Notes: generated from the letters alone by a model not told the origin. A DNA stretch of 64,000 bases from CAVYUC01 sp963816685 (GCA_963816685.1 CAWFMB010000038.1:186001-250000); one strand, 5' to 3'. Numbered from the stretch's first letter, positions 44,402 through 54,844 are shown. Made by a program: numbers and translations.

Positions 44402-45223
44402 ATGTCTGAGTTAGTTACAGATAAATTATTCGATCTTAATAATATTTACGAATATAAATTATCCATCCAGGTAAGCCTGGATGGATTTTCTTTTTTTATT
44501 GTAACCACCGAAAATAAACTGGCTGCCTTTAAACATTCACCCCTGAAAATAAGCAGCGAAAATTTTATCGCCCGAAGATTTGAAGAATGGTTGCAAACAG
44601 AACAACTTCTTCTGAAAAATTACAGGCAGGTTGAAGTTATTTTCTTCACAAATAAATTTACTCTGATTCCGAAAAAATATTTTAATCCGGAAAAAATACC
44701 CATAGTTTTTCAGCAGTTGTTCGGAAACACCGTTGATGATAGAATTCTGGAAAATCCGGTTGGACAATCTGACTATTACCTCTGTTTTGCTATTCCCAAA
44801 TTATTGTACAATATAATTCAACAAAAATTCGCCAACTGCAAAGTTTTACATCCGGTTAATATTCTTTCAAAAGTAATTTCAGGTTTAAATTTCGAAAAGT
44901 ATAGTTTGATTCTGTTGTTTAACGAAAACAGCTACTATTTTTTACTTTCTGAAGGAAATAAAATGTTGCTGGCAAACAGTTATACCTTCGTTCATTTAAA
45001 CGATGTCGTTTATTATCTGCTTTCAACCCTGAAAGAATTGGAAATTCCTATGCAAAAAACCCGGCTCTTCCTTTCAGGACTGACAAAACAATACGATGAA
45101 ACAGAAGCTAATCTATCTGTATATTTCAAGGATATAGTACACCTGAAACCCGAATCGGCCGTAAATTTCAATTCTGATATCTTTACTTTTGACATACATC
45201 GTTTTGTTACTCTGTTAGCCTAA
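44402..45223 (+). CDS. DUF3822 family protein
   Basis: A 273-residue protein of the DUF3822 type, which has an actin-like, ASKHA-related plan: an N-terminal beta-rich part (LSIQVSLDGFSFFIVTTENKL), and later a second beta repeat (LILLFNENSYYFLLSEGNKM) followed by LNDVVYYLLSTLKEL and RLFLSGLT. Function unknown. Its stop codon directly abuts the rsmD start, so the two are translated together. Confidence 0.85.
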   Translation: MSELVTDKLFDLNNIYEYKLSIQVSLDGFSFFIVTTENKLAAFKHSPLKISSENFIARRFEEWLQTEQLLLKNYRQVEVIFFTNKFTLIPKKYFNPEKIPIVFQQLFGNTVDDRILENPVGQSDYYLCFAIPKLLYNIIQQKFANCKVLHPVNILSKVISGLNFEKYSLILLFNENSYYFLLSEGNKMLLANSYTFVHLNDVVYYLLSTLKELEIPMQKTRLFLSGLTKQYDETEANLSVYFKDIVHLKPESAVNFNSDIFTFDIHRFVTLLA

Positions 45224-45757
45224 ATGAGAATAGTTGGAGGAAAATACAAAGGGAGGATTTTTAATCCGGGGAAAAAATTTAAAGCCCGCCCCACAACCGA
45301 TCTTGCAAAAGAAGGTTTATTCAATATTCTTGAAAACCGGTACAATTTGGAGGGAAAGAAAATACTCGATTTATTCTCCGGAACTGGAAACATGGGGTAT
45401 GAATTTATCAGCCGCGGATGCGAAAATGTAATCATGGTTGAAAATAATTACACTCATTTTCGGTTTATTCAGGAAACACTAAAAAACCTTGAAATTACAA
45501 ATGCATGGATTGTAAAAGACGATGTTTTTAAATTTTTAAAAAAAAGCCCACAACGCTTCGATATTATTTTTGCCGATCCACCTTATGAATTACAAAAATT
45601 GCCGGAAATCCCTGATGTTGTAATCAATGCACAAATCTTAAACGAAAATGGAATATTGATTCTTGAACATCCTAAAAGTTTTAATTTTTCAAAACATGCT
45701 TCTTTCAAGGAATTAAGAAAATACGGTAAAGTAAATTTTAGTTTCTTCAGCGCATAA
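45224..45757 (+). CDS. rsmD: 16S rRNA (guanine(966)-N(2))-methyltransferase
   Basis: A 177-residue class I methyltransferase. SAM-binding KILDLFSGTGNMGYEFISRG, the N-terminal basic RIVGGKYKGR and RPTTDLAKEGLFNIL typical of RsmD, and the catalytic ADPPYEL motif. It methylates N2 of guanine in the small ribosomal subunit RNA. It starts immediately after the DUF3822 gene. Confidence 0.95.
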   Translation: MRIVGGKYKGRIFNPGKKFKARPTTDLAKEGLFNILENRYNLEGKKILDLFSGTGNMGYEFISRGCENVIMVENNYTHFRFIQETLKNLEITNAWIVKDDVFKFLKKSPQRFDIIFADPPYELQKLPEIPDVVINAQILNENGILILEHPKSFNFSKHASFKELRKYGKVNFSFFSA

Positions 45758-45762
45758 AAAAG

Positions 45763-45790
45763 CCCCTGTACAAAATACAGGAGCCTTTCA
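45763..45790. terminator. bidirectional terminator between rsmD and a thioredoxin-like gene
   Basis: A strong hairpin, GCCCCTGTA ... TACAGGAGCC, flanked by A and T runs on the two sides, between convergent genes. It can end both transcripts. Confidence 0.8.
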
Positions 45791-45803
45791 GAATGTGCAA
45801 TTG

Positions 45804-46412
45804 TTAATCTAACTTGCGTTTTATACTGCAACCAACCGGCTGTGTTTCCGCTATTGCTACTTTTTCGCCATTACCAAGGCTGCTAATTGCATCCTTCAAA
45901 TAGGCATGTTTTACTTCCTCTACATTTTTGTAATTATCGTCAACGGCACCTTTATAAACAAGTTCCATATCGCTGTCGAACAAAAAGGCATGAGGTGTTG
46001 TTTTTCCGCCGAAAGCGTTGGCTAGTCGGCTGTCTTCATCCACTGCATAATAAAAATTGTAGCCTTTTTCTTTGGCTTTCTTTTGCATAGCTTCATAAGA
46101 ATCAGCACCTTCACGGTTCTGATAATTTGAATTCAAAACAATCATTCCAACATTGTTTTTATCCGCCCATTCTTTAATATCAGGATAACGTCCTTCCCAC
46201 TGCATTACAAACGGACACGTATTGCATGAAAATAATACAAGCAAACCATTTTCTTTTTTTACATCTTCCAATGATATTTTCTCTCCCGACACGTCAAGCA
46301 GTTCAATTGTTGTTAAAACCGCTTTATTTCCAATCTCCATAGCACTCTTTCCGTCTGCCGCAAATACAGAAACGGTGGCCAAAATCATTAAAAAAGTCAT
46401 TATCTTTTTCAT
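45804..46412 (-). CDS. exported thioredoxin/peroxiredoxin-like protein
   Basis: A redoxin-family protein. I chose the start at MKKIMTFLMILATVSVFAADG, which gives a signal peptide; an in-frame ATG 25 codons upstream (46487) would spoil it. The active-site stretch is VLFSCNTCPFVMQW, with CNTC as the likely redox pair, followed by VLNSNYQNREGADSYEAM and GGKTTPHAFLFDSD. It fits a periplasmic thiol-disulfide or peroxide-handling role. Confidence 0.85.
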   Translation of the reverse strand: MKKIMTFLMILATVSVFAADGKSAMEIGNKAVLTTIELLDVSGEKISLEDVKKENGLLVLFSCNTCPFVMQWEGRYPDIKEWADKNNVGMIVLNSNYQNREGADSYEAMQKKAKEKGYNFYYAVDEDSRLANAFGGKTTPHAFLFDSDMELVYKGAVDDNYKNVEEVKHAYLKDAISSLGNGEKVAIAETQPVGCSIKRKLD

Positions 46413-46516
46413 CGTTACAAAGATTACAGGTTTGAATAAACACTTTTTTGTCTGAATTAAAACAATTGAAAGAAAAAAAATGTTCAATTAACAATAATTA
46501 GATAAAATAACCTGAA

Positions 46517-47152
46517 ATGAATATTGACATCATCAGAAGAGAATACAAATATGCCGATTTAAGTAAAATTTCTGTCCATGAAAACCCTTTAAAACAGTTT
46601 GAAAAATGGCTAAATGAAGCCTTAAATTCGAATGTTAAAGAACCAACTGCAATGTCGGTAGTTAGCATCGGGAAAGAAGGTTTTCCTGATTCGCGCATTG
46701 TATTGCTCAAGTTTCTCAATGATGAAGGATTTACTTTTTTCACTAACTACAAAAGTGAAAAAGCTAAATCGATTGAAAATAATCCGGCAGTTGGACTCCA
46801 TTTTTTTTGGTCTGAACTCGAACGGCAGGTTCGGATTTCAGGTTTTGCCGAAAAAGTTGCACCTGAAATTTCTGACAACTATTTTAAATCACGGCCCGAA
46901 GCAAGCAAGATTGCTGCCTGGGCATCTGATCAGAGTAAAGAAATAGCATCCAGAACAGAGTTGGAAAATCAATTTAAAAAGTACAAACACATATTCAGCG
47001 AAAAACAAATCAACCGTCCCGATTTTTGGGGTGGATATTGTGTTAAACCAGTAAGAATGGAGTTTTGGCAGGGCCGTGAAAACCGGCTTCATGACCGGAT
47101 TTTATACGAAAAACATGACGATAAGTGGATAATTAAAAGACTCGCCCCATGA
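46517..47152 (+). CDS. pdxH: pyridoxamine 5'-phosphate oxidase
   Basis: A 211-residue flavoenzyme that converts pyridoxine or pyridoxamine 5'-phosphate to pyridoxal phosphate. Marks: YKYADLSKISVHENPLKQF, FPDSRIVLLKFLNDEGFTFF with FMN contacts, EKAKSIENNPAVGLHFFW, and the C-terminal EFWQGRENRLHDRILY, whose Arg-X-His is typical. Size and motif order are normal. Confidence 0.95.
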   Translation: MNIDIIRREYKYADLSKISVHENPLKQFEKWLNEALNSNVKEPTAMSVVSIGKEGFPDSRIVLLKFLNDEGFTFFTNYKSEKAKSIENNPAVGLHFFWSELERQVRISGFAEKVAPEISDNYFKSRPEASKIAAWASDQSKEIASRTELENQFKKYKHIFSEKQINRPDFWGGYCVKPVRMEFWQGRENRLHDRILYEKHDDKWIIKRLAP

Positions 47153-47227
47153 TACTGTCAACGATTTGAACAGAAAGATAAATTGAATACAAAATACCAA
47201 CGTTTCATTTGATAATTGAAACTGCGG

Positions 47228-48948
47228 TTATTCACCGAAATCCAGTTTCAATTTTTGTTTCAGCAGCGCAAGTTTTGGATTTTTCTTCAACAGTTCATCG
47301 TACTTTTCAGCGTCAGTATAAATAATCTTCGACTGGATTTTTTCTGTAATCTGAAGTAAAAGCTGAATGGAAGAATTCTTAAGTTCTTTCCGCAGCCATG
47401 AAACCAATTCAGGCTTTATACTGTTGATAAGGTTTTCCTGCACGTTATTTTCAATTTCAAGATACAGCTGGTAGTTTTCCTTTATTTCAGGAATTCGTGA
47501 TAGTGTTGATTTCAGGTTTGGACGCTCTTCAAGACGCACAAGAAACTGGTTCCATTTTTCAACCAAATCCTCCTGTGAAAATTCCTCCTTTTCATCTGCT
47601 TTGGTATATATTTCGTGCTGCTCTTTGGCAGTTATATTGTCTTCCTTAAATTTCCCGGCTAGTGCATCTTTAATCGACGGACCGGTCACCCTCTGGGATA
47701 ACCGCTTTGGTGTTTTTTCCGGAACAATTTGTTTTGGCGCAGATGGTGGAGATGATTTGATTTCTGAATCTTGTTTATAATCTCCGGAAGGTTCCCGTGT
47801 ATCAAAAATCGGTTCAAGGATATCTTCAGGTTGCTCTGCGTCAGCTATTTTTTTTTTAAGGTGAGCTGTGCTATCCTGATTAAAGCGAGTTCGATCAACA
47901 ACCGTTTATTCTGACTTATTTTATATTTATAATCACATTCATTGCTTATTTCCAAAGCCTTAAGAAGAAAATCGGCAGTACAGGTTGTTGCCTGAACCTT
48001 GTATCTTTCCCTGATTTCGCCTCCAACTTCGAGCAATTGCACCGTTTGTTTGTCGCTGCTTACCAGCAAGTCACGTAAATGACTGCAAAGACCGGTAATA
48101 AAATGATGACCATCGAATCCATGGTTTAAAATATCATCGAAAATCAGTAATACATCTGCAACCTCATTTCTCAAAAAATGATCCACCATTCGGAAATAAT
48201 AGTCATAATCCAATACATTTAAATTGGAAATTACATTCTGATAAGTGATATCTTTTCCAGAGAAACTAACAACCTGGTCAAAAATAGAAAGGGCATCGCG
48301 CATGGCACCGTCAGCTTTTTGTGCAATAACATTCAATGCCTCACTCTCTGCTGAAATTCCTTCCTTTTTAGCAACAAATTCAAGGTGAGCAGCAATATCA
48401 GAAACATTTATGCGGTTAAAATCGAAAATCTGGCAACGCGACAAAATGGTGGGAATAATCTTATGCTTTTCAGTTGTTGCCAAAATAAATATAGCATGCC
48501 TGGGTGGTTCTTCCAGCGTTTTCAAAAATGCATTAAAAGCTTGCGATGAAAGCATATGCACCTCATCGATAATATATACACTGTATTTTCCAACCTGCGG
48601 AGGAATCCGCACCTGATCGATGAGCGAACGAATATCTTCGACAGAATTGTTAGAAGCTGCATCCAGTTCATGAATATTAAATGAACGGCTTGAGTTAAAT
48701 GCTTTACACGACTCGCATTCGTTACATGCTTCTATTTGTGACGAAAGATTGGAACAATTTATTGTTTTGGCAAAAATGCGGGCACAGGTTGTTTTTCCAA
48801 TTCCGCGCGGACCGCAAAAAAGATACGCATGTGCAAGCTGGCTGTTTTTAATTGCATTTTTTAACGTGCCGGTAATTGATGATTGAGCAACTACCGTATC
48901 AAAAGAATCGGGCCTGTATTTTCGAGCAGAGACAATAAAATTTTCCAT
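47228..48948 (-). CDS. dnaX: DNA polymerase III subunits gamma and tau, with A10 slippery site
   Basis: The clamp-loader ATPase. The first frame (48948 to 47845) encodes 367 residues with Walker A GPRGIGKTT, zinc cysteines in CNECESC, and domain III, and stops at TAG (47845-47847) immediately after a run of ten A on the coding strand. In the -1 frame the sequence continues without stop, reading IADAEQPEDILEPIFD, through a Pro-rich linker and ATGPSIK-like MTGPSIKDALAGKF to 47228, giving a 573-residue tau. The early-stop product would be gamma. This is the layout of programmed slippage in dnaX; a homopolymer error is the alternative. Confidence 0.9.
47848..47857 (-). promoter_or_regulatory. A10 slippery run in dnaX
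   Basis: Ten consecutive A on the coding strand, read TTA AAA AAA AAA then TAG. A -1 shift, or addition of two A or loss of one A by RNA polymerase slippage, joins the frames. No clear stimulatory hairpin follows. Confidence 0.6.
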
Positions 48949-49138
48949 TTTTATCCGTAAAGGCTGATGCCGCCCAAAGATAATTAATTATGCCTTTTTT
49001 GATGAATTTATTTTAAACAACCGGAACAATAATTCTTAAAAATGTTTGAATATCAAAACAATATCAATAAAAAAAAATTTACCAGAAATATCATTTCACC
49101 GGATTGGATTATGAAATCCTTTTAATCCGCCAAACTTT

Positions 49139-51205
49139 TTAATTTTGAGTTAGCTCCTGAAATTCAAGAAAATCAATACCAGCCATATGTCCAGGTTTTG
49201 CACGTTTGTCGGAACCTAAAATTTTAATTGAAATAATATTTTCTCCTTCGCTTAAATTATGAGTTCCCAAATTAACCAAAACCGGTTTTACACTATTTTC
49301 AATGTATCCGTTAAATTTATTTCCAATTGCGGTTCCGTTTAAATACAACTGAATAATTCCATAATCCGCTGCTCTTGTTAACTGTGCAGAAACTTTGTAT
49401 TTCCCTGTTTTATCCAATATGAATTTAGCTGTGAGTTCATCACCTGCTTTTGCATTCCGCCACCACAACTGATTTCCGTTACTCCATCCAAAGTTTCCTG
49501 ATTGCGAACTTATATCACCTGAATCGTAAACCATTACCTCAAGATATTCACCTTCAATCTTACCATTTTCATCAACAGCCGGTTCATATATATCGGAGCG
49601 TTTCATTGCAACCGGCAGCTTAACAATTTCAGTATCTGGTTTTATATTAATTTCAAAACCCGGCCTGACGTAGAAAAAAGCAGTCATTGCATAGTTGATT
49701 TTTGTTTTTGTCCAGTGCCAAAGTTCGATATTCGAACTCAATTCATCGGTAAAAGGCATGGCATCCAATGCTCTGTAGCGCATGTTCACCGTCATTCCAG
49801 GATGGAAATTCCCTGCGCCGGTTGGCTGGGCAATAAAGGGATGCGTAAATTTTTCAGGCCTGCACCACGCATATCCGTAATAATCTTCCGTTCCGGTTCC
49901 GATACAGGATGGAAAAGATTCATGATTCACAAATATTTTTTCATCACCTTCGCCCCACCATGCATCGGCAGTGTTAAAAACCGTCAGTGCATCTCCTGCA
50001 TATACCCCCTGCCCTTTAATATCCACATAATTTACATCAAAATGCCAGTCAGTGCTTGTATCCTTCGCAGTATTTATCCCGTTGTATTCATGCCACGATG
50101 CCCCAAAATACATGCTGTTATTTTTCCATTTGTAATCTTCGGTTGCAACACCTAATTCTACCTCTACCTCCTGATTTCCATAATTTATCAGCCGGATTTT
50201 TGCTGAATTCTGAAAGGGCATTTTCCAGAATGCTTTCATCAACCCACTTTCAGATACGCTTGTATAAAAAGTTTCAGATTGAAAAATCCGGTAACCTGTG
50301 CCAAAGAAATCGCCTACCGGTACCCAGACTGTTTCTTCATCATCAAATGAAATGGAAAGTACTGTTGAACGAAGCGCCTGGTTCATACCGGCAGCATTAA
50401 GTTTCATATGGATTTCTGAAATGGCTTTCATCCCGTTTAAACCGATAACCCACTCTTCGTTTGCAGCCAGTTTTTTTAACTGAACTTCCGGAATTTCAAC
50501 TTCCTGACGATTTACCAGCATTTGATTGGTACGGTTAATCTGCTGTTCAACCCTGTGCAGTATTTCCTTCGAAAAACTTTCCACTTCAGTTCCCTGAGCA
50601 TAATTTCTATAGTTAATATTGTAGTAAATGCTTGGCCGCCAATTGTTGTCTTCATATTTAACGGCAGCGTTTTCAATGGTTATTTTACAATGTTGTGCAT
50701 ACGGAACAGGCAAATATAAATTATGCCCTCTCCTCTCATATTCTGTCTCCGGTGAAACTGAGGCGCTTAAAGGTGCCGCTGCCAATACACCACCACTAAG
50801 AATTTCAAGTGCATTACCTTCAATCACCGGCTGCTCATTTCCATCAATATAAATGCGTAAAATTCCTTCTGTTGCCCCTTCGCCGGCAAATGTCATCCAA
50901 AAACGTACAACCGCTCCTGGTCCATCCACATCAAACATTACAAATTCGCGCCTTCCCTCATTTTCTTCCTCCCTGATAAACTGCGTGTAATCGGCATTCG
51001 CCCACCATCCCTCTTCATCAGGAGAAGTACTCTTTCTGTCGTAACTGCTAAACTGCTCAATTTCATAATTATTTTCAGGGAAATAAGTTAACGATGTCTT
51101 GCTGGTCATTTCGTTGAGCAACGATTCAAGCGTTACTTTTTGTTTGTTGCATGAGGTAAAAATAACCGGGAGTAGTAAACCGATGAGTATCAGATAACGG
51201 TTCAT
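49139..51205 (-). CDS. GH172 (DUF2961) lipoprotein
   Basis: A 688-residue lipoprotein (lipobox IFTSC, Cys19) with the GH172/DUF2961 jelly rolls: EEGWWANADYTQFIREE, DVDGPGAVVRFWMTFAGE, and the active-site region ESFPSCIGTGTEDYYGYAWC, where a family catalytic Glu sits. A C-terminal beta-sandwich (about 560-688: YKVSAQLTRAADYGIIQLYL, HLG-like) may bind sugar. The family includes a difructose dianhydride I synthase and arabinofuranosidases; the substrate here is unknown. Confidence 0.88.
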   Translation of the reverse strand: MNRYLILIGLLLPVIFTSCNKQKVTLESLLNEMTSKTSLTYFPENNYEIEQFSSYDRKSTSPDEEGWWANADYTQFIREEENEGRREFVMFDVDGPGAVVRFWMTFAGEGATEGILRIYIDGNEQPVIEGNALEILSGGVLAAAPLSASVSPETEYERRGHNLYLPVPYAQHCKITIENAAVKYEDNNWRPSIYYNINYRNYAQGTEVESFSKEILHRVEQQINRTNQMLVNRQEVEIPEVQLKKLAANEEWVIGLNGMKAISEIHMKLNAAGMNQALRSTVLSISFDDEETVWVPVGDFFGTGYRIFQSETFYTSVSESGLMKAFWKMPFQNSAKIRLINYGNQEVEVELGVATEDYKWKNNSMYFGASWHEYNGINTAKDTSTDWHFDVNYVDIKGQGVYAGDALTVFNTADAWWGEGDEKIFVNHESFPSCIGTGTEDYYGYAWCRPEKFTHPFIAQPTGAGNFHPGMTVNMRYRALDAMPFTDELSSNIELWHWTKTKINYAMTAFFYVRPGFEINIKPDTEIVKLPVAMKRSDIYEPAVDENGKIEGEYLEVMVYDSGDISSQSGNFGWSNGNQLWWRNAKAGDELTAKFILDKTGKYKVSAQLTRAADYGIIQLYLNGTAIGNKFNGYIENSVKPVLVNLGTHNLSEGENIISIKILGSDKRAKPGHMAGIDFLEFQELTQN

Positions 51206-51257
51206 AAATTTAAATTTAGTTTAAAATAATAGTTAAAGGTAAAAAAAATTAGCTGTT

Positions 51258-52439
51258 TCAAAGTTTAAGGCGAATGCCAATTTTAGATAAAAAAACAGCA
51301 AAACCAATCATTGCAAAAGCCCAAATCAACGAGCCTCCAACGACAAGAACTGAACTTTCAAGATGCTTGTAAAAAAGCAGCGGGAGGTTTAACATCCAGA
51401 TGAGATAATACAAAATATCCGGTGCAAGATATGTTGTTAATGAATTTTGTCCGGCTGGTTTAAAAATCCGGCTCCACTTTTTCTTACCGTTGACATCAAT
51501 GATAATAAAAAGAAGGATAAAAAGAAGGATGCTGATTCCATTACAAATCATTGCCCAGCTTGGTGTCCCCAGAATTTTTGAAATAATAAACCAGTTCCTG
51601 AAAATAAATCCGGCGAATAAGGATAAAACTCCCAAAACAGAACCAACTGCAACAAACTTCAATGTTTTTGTTTGATGCAGCTTCCTGAATATCAAACTAA
51701 AAAATAAGCCGGCCATTACAATCGAAGGTGTATTTCCGTCGATGATTACACCAAAAACAGGTTTTATAAAATCAAGAAAACTGAGCATTCTCAATTGAGA
51801 AAATACATTCATCAATATAAAAAACAACCAGATCAATCCGGTTAAAAACAGTTTATCCTTTACAAAAAGGTACACAAGTGCTGTTACAAAATAACCCCAG
51901 CCGATTAATCCCAAAATGCCCCACCATCCTGTTTCTATCCACGTCATCGCTTCGGGTGTTCCGCTGCGAAACAGTGCAAGCAGTACAATTAATCCGGTAA
52001 AACCAATTCCTTTCAGAATAAACTTCAGGTTCCTGTTCAAATTTCCGTACTGGTTCCAAACCAGAAAGACGGAAATGTACATAAAAATTGCCCACAGGTT
52101 TCTTCTGATCCCTGACAGTTGAGGGTTTAGCCGTGATGCATTCAGCATTAAAACGCCAATAAAGAGCAGGCTGATGGTTCGAATAATAATATGTGAAAGA
52201 ATTTGCACAGTAGTTTGCCCTTTTTTCAGACGGCTTTGAATTGCAAATGGAACTGCCATTCCAACCATAAATAAAAACCCGGGAAAAACCCAGTCGGCAA
52301 GTCCCATTCCATCGAAACCGGCATCGGTGTGTGTAAGCCATGCAGGCACATTTGGAGTAAATAAATCGTTAACAAAAAGCATTAGAAAAAGGGTTAAACC
52401 CCGCATCACATCTATTGATTCAATTCGTTTAGCCTGCAT
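51258..52439 (-). CDS. DUF5009 acyltransferase-like membrane protein
   Basis: A 393-residue protein with about ten membrane helices and an N-terminal RIESIDVMRGLTLFLMLFVN, the mark of the heparan-alpha-glucosaminide N-acetyltransferase-like family; DWVFPGFLFMVGMAVPFA is the second family motif. It would move an acyl group to a sugar across the membrane. It lies 52 bases upstream of the GH172 gene on the same strand and may work on the same glycan. Confidence 0.85.
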   Translation of the reverse strand: MQAKRIESIDVMRGLTLFLMLFVNDLFTPNVPAWLTHTDAGFDGMGLADWVFPGFLFMVGMAVPFAIQSRLKKGQTTVQILSHIIIRTISLLFIGVLMLNASRLNPQLSGIRRNLWAIFMYISVFLVWNQYGNLNRNLKFILKGIGFTGLIVLLALFRSGTPEAMTWIETGWWGILGLIGWGYFVTALVYLFVKDKLFLTGLIWLFFILMNVFSQLRMLSFLDFIKPVFGVIIDGNTPSIVMAGLFFSLIFRKLHQTKTLKFVAVGSVLGVLSLFAGFIFRNWFIISKILGTPSWAMICNGISILLFILLFIIIDVNGKKKWSRIFKPAGQNSLTTYLAPDILYYLIWMLNLPLLFYKHLESSVLVVGGSLIWAFAMIGFAVFLSKIGIRLKL

Positions 52440-52505
52440 AATCCAATTATAAAATTCCTGAAGATAGCAATTTACTTTTATCCGAAAAAGAGAAACCCGA
52501 CAGGA

Positions 52506-52536
52506 TTGACTTGTAGCACTATTTTCAGTAACTTTC
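52506..52536 (+). promoter_or_regulatory. Bacteroidota-type promoter, decides the start of the next gene
   Basis: TTG (52506-52508) and TAACTTTC (52529-52536), 20 bases apart, near-match the TTTG/TAnnTTTG pair. A transcript from here begins at about 52543, so the next gene must start at ATG 52554 and not at the in-frame TTG at 52506. Confidence 0.4.
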
Positions 52537-52553
52537 GCATAAAATCAACCAAA

Positions 52554-53321
52554 ATGAAAAATTATTATTACCTGGTTTTTACTCCCGAATCGTTAATTGC
52601 TTCGCACCTGCCACCCTTTGAATTTGGCAATTATTTGTCGGTAGGCACTAAAAAAAGCACCCACGGACAAAATATATTTTTTGAAATCGATCCGGAGAAA
52701 ATGAACAATCTCCCGCATGATTACATTACAAGCAAACTCGTTCCTTATCCCAATGGAGAACCAAAACGTTCGGTCTATTTTGGAATATACCGGATTTTGG
52801 AAAAAACTCCACTGGCAGCATTAAAAAATTTGTATCTGGCAACCGATGACGGTAAGGTGCTGGAGTTGCAATCTTCGGATTTTGAAGAAAAGGAATCAGA
52901 AGAAATTCATCTGTATCAACAGTTTAATCCAATCACAACTCGTGTAGCAAGTAAATTATCGCCCGATGAATTTGTGCAGTTTTTAACCGACACGACAAAA
53001 CCGGTTTCCACCCCTAAATTGTTTTTTGTTGAATTGCTTTTAAATGAACTCGCCTGGGATGTTAATGCTCCGCTAAACAACCTTCCCTATTCAAATCCTG
53101 ACCAACTGCGCGAATGCCTTATAAAATTGAATGAAACGCACAGCAAAGTCACCAAAACTGTATTGCGGTTAGTGCGCGGCGAAATTTCGTTCCGGACAAT
53201 TAAAACAGGCTTTTTCATTGGCGAACACGACAGGTATCTCTATTATCCGTTTCCTTCAGTGAAGGAACTTGAATCGAAACATTACAGCTGGTGGCGTTCG
53301 GCATTAACACAACACTTTTAA
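52554..53321 (+). CDS. conserved protein of unknown function
   Basis: A 255-residue cytoplasmic protein starting MKNYYYLVFTPESLIASHLP. The N-terminal half is beta-rich (FGNYLSVGTKKSTHGQNIFFEID, RSVYFGIYRILE), and the C-terminal half helical, ending with a Tyr/Trp-rich tail (YYPFPSVKELESKHYSWWRSAL). I recognise no family. An in-frame TTG 16 codons upstream extends it, but the promoter argues for the ATG. No obvious partner genes. Confidence 0.75.
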   Translation: MKNYYYLVFTPESLIASHLPPFEFGNYLSVGTKKSTHGQNIFFEIDPEKMNNLPHDYITSKLVPYPNGEPKRSVYFGIYRILEKTPLAALKNLYLATDDGKVLELQSSDFEEKESEEIHLYQQFNPITTRVASKLSPDEFVQFLTDTTKPVSTPKLFFVELLLNELAWDVNAPLNNLPYSNPDQLRECLIKLNETHSKVTKTVLRLVRGEISFRTIKTGFFIGEHDRYLYYPFPSVKELESKHYSWWRSALTQHF

Positions 53322-53490
53322 TTTTCTTTGAATAAATCAGGGCTAATTCTTCAATAGTTCAACATGTGCAAAACATGATTGAAAGGTTTTTCATTTAACA
53401 ATTCAGCGCTAAAGAATCACAAAATAATTAGGTTTATTTGGAAAACCTTTTACTTTTGTAAATATCTAAACCACTTAACTTTTAAGTATT

Positions 53491-54844
53491 ATGTCAAAAT
53501 TATCAAGAAGAAAATTCTTAGTGTCGGCTTCTGCTGTTTCAGCAGGAGTGATATTTATCCCGAATTTAATCAGCTGTTCACCATCTAAAAAAATCAACAT
53601 TGCCGTTATAGGAGTTGGAGGACGCGGAAAAGCAAACTGGAGCGAGTGCCTGAACGAAAACATTGTTGCCATGTGTGACGTGGATGATGAGCGGGCAAGT
53701 GAAGGTTACAATACAGTGCCCAATGCAAAGCGCTATAAAGACTATCGCAAAATGTTTGATGAAATGGGAAACGAAATCGATGCTGTTTTGGTTTCAACGC
53801 CCGATCATTCCCACTTTCCGGCTGCAATGGCCGCCATGCAACTGGGCAAACATGTATATGTTGAAAAACCACTTGCACACAACATCTGGCAATTACGTAC
53901 GCTTCGAAAAGCAGCGGATCATTACAATGTCATCACTCAAATGGGAAATCAGGGTCATGCCACCGATGGCATCCGCCGCGTAAAAGAGTGGGTACGATGC
54001 AGGTATAACAGGCGATGTTCGCGAGGTATTTGCCTGGTTCGATGGACCTGAATTCGGGCCTGACAAATATTTTACCAAACCCGAACAATTTCCACCTGCC
54101 GAAGAAGCCATTCCGGCCGGTACTCGACTGGAATTTATGGATTGGCCCGGCAAATCCACGACCTTATAATCATGTTTATGTAGCCAAAGTCATGGAGAGG
54201 ATTTTACGATTTCGGAAATGGTGAACTGGGCGACTGGGCATGCCATACACTCGATGCCCCATTTTGGTCACTCGATTTGGGTTCACCTTCAGCAACCGAA
54301 ACGTTGTTCACCTCTGATGCTCCGCAGGGATTCTTACCCGATCAATCCATCATTAAATTTGAATTTCCGGCACGTGGAAATAAACCACCTGTTACGCTGC
54401 TTTGGCATGAGGGAGGTTTAAAACCGGAAAATCGTCCGGAATGGGGAATTGATGAACTTCCCGGTTCAGGAATGATAATGGTGGGTGAGAAACAAAATAT
54501 TATTACCGGTGGCCGTCCAAACAATGCCCAGCTAATGATGCCCAAAGAAGAATGGGAAAATTGGGTGGAAAATGACATGCCTGAACCAACAATTCCACGT
54601 GTAGAAGGTGGACCGCAACAGGAATTCCTGCAGCGCAATAAAAGGTGAAGGCCCCAAACCCGGCTCAAATTTCGATTATGCTTCACGCTTAACAGAGATG
54701 GCTGCAGTTGGCGTTTTGGCACAACGTTTTAATACACGCATCGAATTCGATTCAGAAAATATGAAAGTAACTAACCATCCCGATATGGATCAATATATTA
54801 AAGAACCAATGCGGGAAGGCTGGCAGTATGGGGAAGATATTTAA
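53491..54844 (+). pseudogene. Gfo/Idh/MocA-family oxidoreductase, four frameshifts
   Basis: NAD(P)-dependent sugar oxidoreductase with a twin-arginine signal (SRRKFLVSASAVSAG). The Rossmann part is intact (NIAVIGVGGRGKAN, VSTPDHSHFPA, and catalytic EKPLAHNIWQLRTL), then the frame breaks at about 53995, 54122, 54189 and 54633. Each break is explained by one extra base, and the intended protein can be read through all four (for example DAGITGDVREVFAWFDGP, LDWNLWIGPANPRPYNHVY, GNGELGDWACHTLDAPFW, then AIKGEGPKPGSNFDYASRL to the stop at 54842-54844). Four breaks in 1.35 kb make this a likely pseudogene, or a badly resolved stretch. The last part carries the C-terminal helix region. Confidence 0.85.

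Noticed and set aside
45013..45195. Short frames on the opposite strand of DUF3822 and rsmD.
   Set aside because: They lie fully within well-supported genes and show no family features.
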